Below, piece after piece: positions 1 through 5,700 of a stretch of DNA of 7,313 bases. The stretch is from Propionibacteriaceae bacterium (GTDB lineage: Bacteria > Actinomycetota > Actinomycetes > Propionibacteriales > Propionibacteriaceae). The notes below the pieces were generated by a model that saw nothing but the letters and a program-made list of their open reading frames with translations, was not told the origin of the DNA and did no database searches. Location: NCBI GenBank assembly GCA_031272685.1, contig JAISTI010000136.1, positions 1-7,313 of the forward strand, written 5' to 3'. Position numbers and translations under genes: made by a program. Within the stretch, counting starts at the first letter, position 1, and each line of letters begins with the position of its first letter.

Positions 1-138
1 AACCCGCGCTCCACGTGCAACTACGTGCCGGAGCTGGTGGTGACCAAGGTCTCCGAACCGGCGACGGGGGCGCGGCTGGAGGCCGGGCAGCAGGTCGACT
101 ACACGCTGACCTTCGACAACCTGCTCGGGCAGGCCGCC
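1..138 (+). other. Adhesin-type (DUF11-like) domain fragment fused in frame to the helicase
   Basis: Translated in the helicase frame, this stretch gives a Cys-Asn-Tyr lead, then ELVVTKVSEPATG, then GQQVDYTLTFDN and GQAAADV. That pattern (T-K-x-S-x-P-A-x-G, about ten residues, G-x-x-V-x-Y-T-L-T-F-x-N, then a small-residue stretch) is typical of DUF11-like beta-sandwich repeats in actinobacterial surface proteins, where it is usually followed by a D-D-L-S-x-V-L-D-D segment. Here that continuation is replaced by helicase-like sequence (DVLSLEASRLDPLP, then VKGSLKM). The recognition is from memory of the family pattern, not from an alignment. It may be a real fusion or rearrangement, or an assembly chimera at the end of a contig. 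The boundary is uncertain, roughly 125-150. Confidence 0.5.
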
Positions 139-1482
139 GCCGATGTGCTCAGCCTGGAGGCCTCCCGCCTCGACCCGCTGCCGGTGAGCGCCGTCAAAGG
201 ATCGCTGAAGATGCTGCCGGTGCTGCGCCGGCTCGTCTCGCTGCCGCTGGTGGACGGCCCGGCCGGGGCGCTGCGCGTGAGCGTGAAGGGCGAAATCCTC
301 ACCCTCAACCCCGCCGAGCTGGCCCGCATCCGCCGCGATGTCCTCGCCCGCATGCCCGCCAACACCGGCCGCGGAGTCGCCGAAGACGCGCTCATCACGT
401 CTTTGTACGCCAAACTGCCCGACGACGTCGAAGTGACGGAGGCGCAGCTCACCGACATCGTCACCTCCACCGCCAGCTACCGGATGTTCATCCGCGCCTG
501 GTGGCCCGACCTGACACCTACCGAAGTGCTCTCCCGGCTGGCTGACCGGCGCGTGGTGGCCGCCGTCGCCCAAGGCGTCTTCGACGAAGACGAGCAGGCG
601 CTGCTGGCGCGCTCGTACGCCGAAGAAGAATGGTCGGTGGCCGACATCGCGCTGCTGGACGAGCTGGCGGCGCTGCTCGGGCCCGTCACCGTGGAAGACG
701 ACGAGCCGGACGGGTTGGTGTTCCTGCCCAAAGGCGCGAACGTCACCGAGCTGGTCACCACCGCCGACATCCTCGACGAACTCCCCGCCGAACAGGACGA
801 CGACCCGCTGCGCACCTACCTGCATGTGCTGGTGGACGAAGCCCAAGACCTCTCCCCGATGCAGTGGCGGATGCTGCGCCGCCGCGGCCCGCAAGCCTCC
901 TGGACGATCGTGGGCGACCCGGCGCAAAGCTCCTGGCCGAACCCGGCCGAGACGCGTAAATCCATGTCCGATTTGATCGGCTCGTCAGAATACCGCGAGT
1001 TCACCCTCACCAAGAACTACCGCTCCCCCGCCGAGGTATTCGAGCTTGCCAGCACGCTGATCCGCTCGGTGTTCCCAGGCGCCGAGCTGCCGGAGGCCGT
1101 GCGCCGCACTGGGGTGGAGCCGGAGCTGACGGTGAGTTCGCGGCCGGGGCTGGCCGAGGCGGTTGCCGGGCACCTAGGCCGGCTGGCTGGGGAAGTGGAA
1201 GGCACCATCGGCGTCATCGCCGCCCCGCCCTACCACGCGGAGCTTGCCGGGCTGGGGCGCACCGCGGGCGCGCAGGCGGCGGGCGAGCGTTGGTCGCTGC
1301 TCACCCCGCACGAGTCGAAAGGCCTGGAATTCGACGCGGTCATCGTCATCGACCCCGACGGGATAGTGGACGGTACGGCCGCCGGGGTGCGGCTGCTGTA
1401 CGTTTGCCTGACCCGCCCCACCCAGCGGCTCGTCACCATCGACATCGACCAGACCGGCTATTGGCAGGGGGTGCTGGGGTAG
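1..1482 (+). CDS. HelD-family (HelR/UvrD-like) RNA polymerase-recycling helicase, C-terminal part, 5' partial
   Basis: Superfamily 1 motor ATPase related to HelD/HelR, proteins that bind stalled RNA polymerase, displace it from nucleic acid and, in some actinobacteria, help tolerance to rifamycins. The frame is open from base 1 to the TAG at 1480-1482. Visible motifs: the actinobacterial HelD segment WPDLTP (about 499-516), Walker B VDEAQDLSP (832-858), GDPAQ (913-927), NYRSP (1015-1029), KGLEFDAV (1318-1341) and the motif VI-like LTRPTQRL near 1408-1431. A Walker A (GKT) motif is absent; in this family it lies farther N-terminal, so about 200-300 residues of helicase are missing to the left. 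Helicase similarity only seems to begin near 139. Codons before that resemble a surface-protein domain (see separate entry), so the GTG at 25 should not be taken as a true start. Family assignment is confident; HelR versus another HelD class is not resolved. Confidence 0.85.
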   Translation, partial: NPRSTCNYVPELVVTKVSEPATGARLEAGQQVDYTLTFDNLLGQAAADVLSLEASRLDPLPVSAVKGSLKMLPVLRRLVSLPLVDGPAGALRVSVKGEILTLNPAELARIRRDVLARMPANTGRGVAEDALITSLYAKLPDDVEVTEAQLTDIVTSTASYRMFIRAWWPDLTPTEVLSRLADRRVVAAVAQGVFDEDEQALLARSYAEEEWSVADIALLDELAALLGPVTVEDDEPDGLVFLPKGANVTELVTTADILDELPAEQDDDPLRTYLHVLVDEAQDLSPMQWRMLRRRGPQASWTIVGDPAQSSWPNPAETRKSMSDLIGSSEYREFTLTKNYRSPAEVFELASTLIRSVFPGAELPEAVRRTGVEPELTVSSRPGLAEAVAGHLGRLAGEVEGTIGVIAAPPYHAELAGLGRTAGAQAAGERWSLLTPHESKGLEFDAVIVIDPDGIVDGTAAGVRLLYVCLTRPTQRLVTIDIDQTGYWQGVLG

Positions 1483-1523
1483 CTCAATTGGCGGCAGAGT
1501 AGAGTGGGCCGCCAGGAGGGAAC
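1483..1523 (+). promoter_or_regulatory. Short intergenic leader with inverted repeat and Shine-Dalgarno sequence for the CPBP protease
   Basis: The 41-base gap holds a strong ribosome binding site, AGGAGGG at 1514-1520, three bases before the ATG at 1524, which fixes that start. An inverted repeat GGCGGC (1490-1495) / GCCGCC (1508-1513) with a 12-base loop ends directly against the Shine-Dalgarno sequence. It could fold in the mRNA and affect translation, or be a chance feature of GC-rich DNA. A TAGAGT at 1500-1505 resembles a -10 box but lacks a convincing -35 partner, so the gene may also be read through from the helicase. Confidence 0.55.
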
Positions 1524-2678
1524 ATGACCGAGCAACCGCCGCAGCCGCAGCCGTACCCGTACCAGCCGCCACAACCGGCGCAGGGCCAGCCGCAGCCGTA
1601 TCCGTACCAGCCGCCCGCGCAGCCGTATCAGCCGCCCGCGCAGCCGGATCCCTACCAGGCTCCGGCCCCGCAATACTCGTATCCGCCGCAGGCGCCCTAC
1701 CCGCCGGTACCACCGGCCTACTATCCGCCGGCCAAGCCCCCCGAGCTTCCGGTCGAACCGATGGTGTACGCGCAGTTTTTCCGCACGCCGCGCTTCGCGC
1801 CCTGGAAGGCGGTGCTGGCCGGGGTGCTCGGCGTCGTCGGCTACCTAGCGGCTTCGATGCTGCTGGCCATCGTCTGGACGGTCTACGCGCTCTCCACCGG
1901 CGAGGTCACCATGGAATCCCTGATGAACCTCGATTACGCCAACATCGCCTCCCCCTCGTTCTTCCTGATCAACAACCTCTCGCTGGTGGCCTGCATCGGG
2001 GTGGCCATGCTGCTCGGGCTGGCGTTCTTCGGGCAAAAGCCGCGCTGGCTGGCCTCCATCGAAGGCAAATTCCGCTGGGGATTCCTCGGCTGGAGCCTGT
2101 TGATCGCGGTGCCGCTCTATGTGGCTTTCAACCTGGTGGACTTCTTCCTGGCCGAAGACGTGGAGCTGGCCTGGATGCCGCACACCGTCCCCATGATCCT
2201 CATCATCCTGCTGACGACCCCGCTGCAGTGCGCCGGGGAGGAATACCTCTTCCGCGGGCTCATCAACCGCAGCTTCGGCTCGCTGCCGAAAGGCCGCACG
2301 GCCGGGATGGTTTGCGGCTTTGCCGTCTCGGCGGTGGTGTTCGCCGCCGCGCACATGGCCACCGACATTTGGCTGATCAGCTTCTACCTGCTGTTCTCCG
2401 CCGTCGGCTGCCTGCTCACCTGGAAGACCGGCGGCCTGGAAGCCGCCATCGCCATCCACGTCGCCAACAACCTGGTGAGCATGTGGACGGTGCCCTTCTC
2501 CGACTTCTCCGGCCTTTTCGACCGCTCCGCCGGCGCCGGCAGCCCGCTGATGCTGGCGCAGGCGGCCGTCATGGCACTCGCCACCGCCCTGATTCTGCTG
2601 CTCGCCAAGCGCAAAAACTTGCCCGTCGAAGCGGCTCCGGGTGCCGTGGCAGCTATGCCGCGTCAAGAAGGCGTCTGA
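1524..2678 (+). CDS. CPBP family intramembrane glutamic/metalloprotease (Abi/CAAX-like) with Pro/Gln-rich N-terminal tail
   Basis: Complete 384-residue membrane protein. CPBP (CAAX protease and bacteriocin-processing) proteins are Rce1-like proteases that cut substrates within the membrane; bacterial members have roles in bacteriocin immunity, peptide maturation and surface-protein handling. All three signature motifs are present: EEYLFRG with E239, E240 and R244; FAAAH with F273 and H277; HVANN with H312 and N316. It is therefore probably active. Hydrophobic segments lie at about 96-120, 145-168, 186-207, 220-235, 262-276, 284-300, 307-325 and 341-361. Residues 1-75 are a low-complexity Pro/Gln/Tyr tail, likely cytoplasmic, a common addition to actinobacterial membrane proteins. 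The start is set by AGGAGGG just upstream. It lies 41 bases after the helicase on the same strand and converges with the large minus-strand gene. Nothing in the context identifies the substrate. Confidence 0.92.
   Translation: MTEQPPQPQPYPYQPPQPAQGQPQPYPYQPPAQPYQPPAQPDPYQAPAPQYSYPPQAPYPPVPPAYYPPAKPPELPVEPMVYAQFFRTPRFAPWKAVLAGVLGVVGYLAASMLLAIVWTVYALSTGEVTMESLMNLDYANIASPSFFLINNLSLVACIGVAMLLGLAFFGQKPRWLASIEGKFRWGFLGWSLLIAVPLYVAFNLVDFFLAEDVELAWMPHTVPMILIILLTTPLQCAGEEYLFRGLINRSFGSLPKGRTAGMVCGFAVSAVVFAAAHMATDIWLISFYLLFSAVGCLLTWKTGGLEAAIAIHVANNLVSMWTVPFSDFSGLFDRSAGAGSPLMLAQAAVMALATALILLLAKRKNLPVEAAPGAVAAMPRQEGV
1548..1739 (+). repeat. Degenerate Pro/Gln/Tyr repeats in the CPBP N-terminal tail
   Basis: The tail (residues 9-72) contains two copies of QPYPYQPP (residues 9-16 and 24-31), followed by shorter YQPPAQP and YPPxxxP variants. 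At the DNA level the first two copies differ only by synonymous changes, consistent with local tandem duplication followed by drift. The region is expected to be disordered. Confidence 0.8.
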
Positions 2679-2702
2679 GCGGCCCGCCAACGGCGGGCCG
2701 CT
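2678..2702. terminator. Bidirectional hairpin terminator between converging genes
   Basis: A perfect inverted repeat has its left arm AGCGGCCCGCC at 2678-2688, loop AAC at 2689-2691 and right arm GGCGGGCCGCT at 2692-2702. The 11-bp, almost all G:C stem starts on the last base of the CPBP stop codon (2676-2678) and ends 8 bases before the stop codon of the minus-strand gene (2711-2713). Neither side has a clear T-run, so it would be the tail-less type often seen in actinobacteria. Its symmetry and its place between two 3' ends suggest it serves both genes. Confidence 0.8.
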
Positions 2703-2710
2703 CAACTATG

Positions 2711-5700
2711 TCATTTCACGGTGATCTTGTATTTCTTGGTGACTTTGCCAGCCTTGATGGTGATCACATCGGTGCCCTTCTTACCAGCCTTCAACCGGCC
2801 GGCCTTGTCAACCGACACGATCGAGAACTTCGAAGAAGCGTATTTGATCTTCACACCGGCAGCCTTGGCCGAGGTGTACTTCGCGTTGATATAGAACACT
2901 TGCCCCAAGGTCATCGTCTTGGGAACCTTGGCGACAATCTTCGCAGCCTTGGCTTTCGGCTTGGCCTTGACCACCGTGACTTTGATCTTCGCGGTCACAG
3001 TCTTGCCGCCGGCGTTCTTCGCCGTCGCCGTAATGGTGGCCTTCCCAGCCTTCAGGGCGGTGATCTTGCCGTCTTCGCGAACCGAAGCGACCAACGGGTT
3101 CGAAGACTTCCAAGAAGCCTCCACACCCCGGTAAGACGGATGCCCATTGGAGTAGTACACACCCGTCGGAACCGTGAAGGTTTTGCCTTTGACCAGGGTG
3201 ACGGTCTTCTGGGCGAGTTTGACCTTGACGGCTACTACTTTGGCTACCGGGTTTGGAACATTGACGGATTCCTTGCCCGCCTGGGTGGCGTCCGCTATTG
3301 CCTGTTCCAACTCGGCGGCCTTGTCGGCGGCCGTCTTCGCATCAGCTTCCGCCTTCGCCAGCGCTTCGGCCTTCTCTTGGGCGGCCTGCGCCAGGGCGGC
3401 AGCCTTTGCCTGTTCGGCGGCAGCCAGTTCGGCCTGTTTCTGCGCTTCGGCAGCCGCAAGTTCGGCCTGTTTCTGTGCTTCGGCTTGGGCTAGCGCGTCA
3501 GCCTTGTCTTGGGCAGCCTGATCGGCGGCAGCCTGCAGGGCGGCGGCAGCCTCCTGCGCCGCATGTGCCAACGCTTGGGTCTTCTCCGCCTCCGCAGCCA
3601 CCAAAGCCGCCTGCACCGCTGCCTCTTGTGCCGCCTGGGCGGCTATCGCCGCATTGGCAGCATCCACAGCAGCCTGCGCCACATCCGCCTCCAGACCATT
3701 AACCTGGATTTCCAGAGCATCCACCTGGTCTTCCAAATCGCCGATCTGCCCTTGCAGATCGGCAACCTGCTGCGCATAAGAAGCCGAAGTCGAATCCAAC
3801 TCGTCCAAAGCAGCCTGCAAATCAGCCTTCGCCTGATTCAACTCGGCAGTCTTCGCATTCAACTGGGCGACCGCATCATTCAACGCCGCAGTCTTCGCAT
3901 CCAACGCGTCCTGCAAAGAATCCGCCAGAGCTTCGGCGGTGGCAGCCGCAGCCTCCGCCGCATCAGCACGCGCATTCGCCGCCGTAGCCGCAGCCGCAGC
4001 CGCCGCCGCCTGCTGTGTCAACACGTCAATCTGAGCCTGGAAATCATCCGCCTGCGAATCAATAGCAGCCAACGCCGCAGCCAAATCAGCCTGCGCATCC
4101 GCCAAATCAGCCTGCGCCTGCGTCAAAGCCGCCTGCTTATCCGCCAAAGCCTGCTGAGCCGCCTCCAACGCCGACGTATCCGGCGTCAAACCAGCCAAAG
4201 CCGCATTCAACCCGGCGACAGCCGAATCCACCTCAGCCTGGGACACCACAGCCGGATCCTTAGCCAACACCGCCTTCCCAGCAGCCAAAGCATCGGACAA
4301 CACCTGCACCGAAGCCGCAGTAAACACGTCAGAAACGTCACCCAACGCCTCGGCCGCGCTGACCAGCCCAGCCAAACCGGCCGTACTGACTGCCGGGTCG
4401 GCAACCACCGCAGAAACGGTTGCGCTGGTCGGGGAGTCGAACAGCGCAGTGTGGACCTGCAAGGTGAACTCGTACGAGCCAGCCGCAAGCGCGCCGACAG
4501 TGGCCGAGGTTTCATTCTGCTCGACCTCGACAGTCGTCCAGGACGTTTCCCCAGACTTGCGGTATTGCACCGTGTAGCCGGAGGCGTACGGGACGGCGTC
4601 CCAGGTGATTTCCGCCTTGTTCGGCCCGGGTGTGGCCGTAGGCGTGGGTGCGGCGGGCTGCAACAGGTCGGCGATCATGGTGCCGACGAGCTGGTGGCCG
4701 GTGTGGTTGGGATGGAAGTAGTCGTGGGCGTTGACGCCCGAGACTGCCTGGAATCCCTCCACACCCAAATCCATCAGCCACACGTTGTCATCCGTCGGGT
4801 GGGCGGCCTGATAGGCGGTGACGCCGGCGGCGAGTTCGGCTTTGACGGCTTGGTTTTCGTCCCAGGTGCCCGACGAGTTGGTTCCGTCCGGGTCGCCGGA
4901 GATGAACGGCACCAGCACGTACAGGGCCGCATTGGGCGCTGCTTGGCGGACAGCTTCCAGCCAAGCCTTCACCTTCGCGGCGACCTGCCCGACCCGGGTG
5001 GTGGACGAGGTGGCGTTGTCTTGGTAAGCGTCGTTCACGCCGTGCGCCACGAACACCGCGTCCGGCTGGGAGCCGATGAACTGGCCGGAGCTATCCAGAC
5101 GGGACTCACCAGACCAGTAGTTCCGCCAAGTCGAGGACGCGGTATCCGCGTCACCCGACAGCGTCACGAATGGTGCGGTCGCCTGGCCGTCCACCGACCA
5201 GCCCTGCCCGTTGAAGCCAATCTGGGCGTATTCGACGCCCAAAGCCCGGCCCAACACGGAGGCGTAACCGTCGTACTGCGTGTTTTGCGCGGACGCCGAA
5301 GCCGACGAATCGTCGGCGTAGTAGCCCTCGGTGATGGAATCACCGAACACCGCGATGCTCTTGCCAGACGCCTCCAAGGCGGTGCCGGCCAGTGAAACCA
5401 GGCTCTCGCCCGCATCCAGGAGGAAGCCGGAAATCTTCGCCGACCCGTTCAACGAGGCGCTCCAACGTGAGCCATCCAGATACGAAATGTAGATCACCGC
5501 GGTGTGTGGGGAAGAAGCTGAAGCGTCCGAAAGGCCGGACGCCAACACCACATCCCCAGCCGCCAGCGTCTGGGAAACCGGCATGGCCGATCCGTCCACA
5601 AACACCGAAACCCGGCCCGAGCCGGCCTGCGCCAACCGCAAACCCAGCGATGTGCCAGTGAAAGCCACCCGGACATACGCGCCCGGAGCGTTCGATTGCG

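Noticed and set aside
1477..1505. Possible sigma-70-type promoter before the CPBP gene (TAGAGT at 1500-1505)
   Set aside because: No acceptable -35 element at the right spacing, and it overlaps the inverted repeat; too weak to list as a promoter.
1845..2705. Minus-strand open frame of 286 codons opposite the CPBP gene
   Set aside because: His/Gln/Gly-rich shadow translation, antisense to a frame with all three CPBP motifs; no supported start.
2228..3493. Plus-strand open frame of 421 codons spanning the CPBP end and the region opposite the Big-like domains
   Set aside because: It overlaps the intact CPBP frame, crosses the terminator hairpin and runs antisense to the glycosidase. Arg-rich composition and no recognisable motif.
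3960..4015. Poly-Ala run (about eight Ala) as a possible slippage tract
   Set aside because: It is encoded by mixed Ala codons and stays in frame; it fits the surrounding Ala-rich helix without needing a special explanation.
3419..4130. Short repeated DNA units that might suggest a CRISPR array or satellite
   Set aside because: Repeats are 17-33 bases, adjacent without unique spacers, in frame and explained by coding of a coiled coil.
3509..5395. Long plus-strand open frame of 628 codons opposite the giant gene
   Set aside because: Its translation is Arg/Ser/Leu low-complexity with no domain, it has no ribosome binding site, and it lies opposite a frame with clear catalytic domains and repeats. 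It is a shadow of Ala-rich GC-biased coding DNA.
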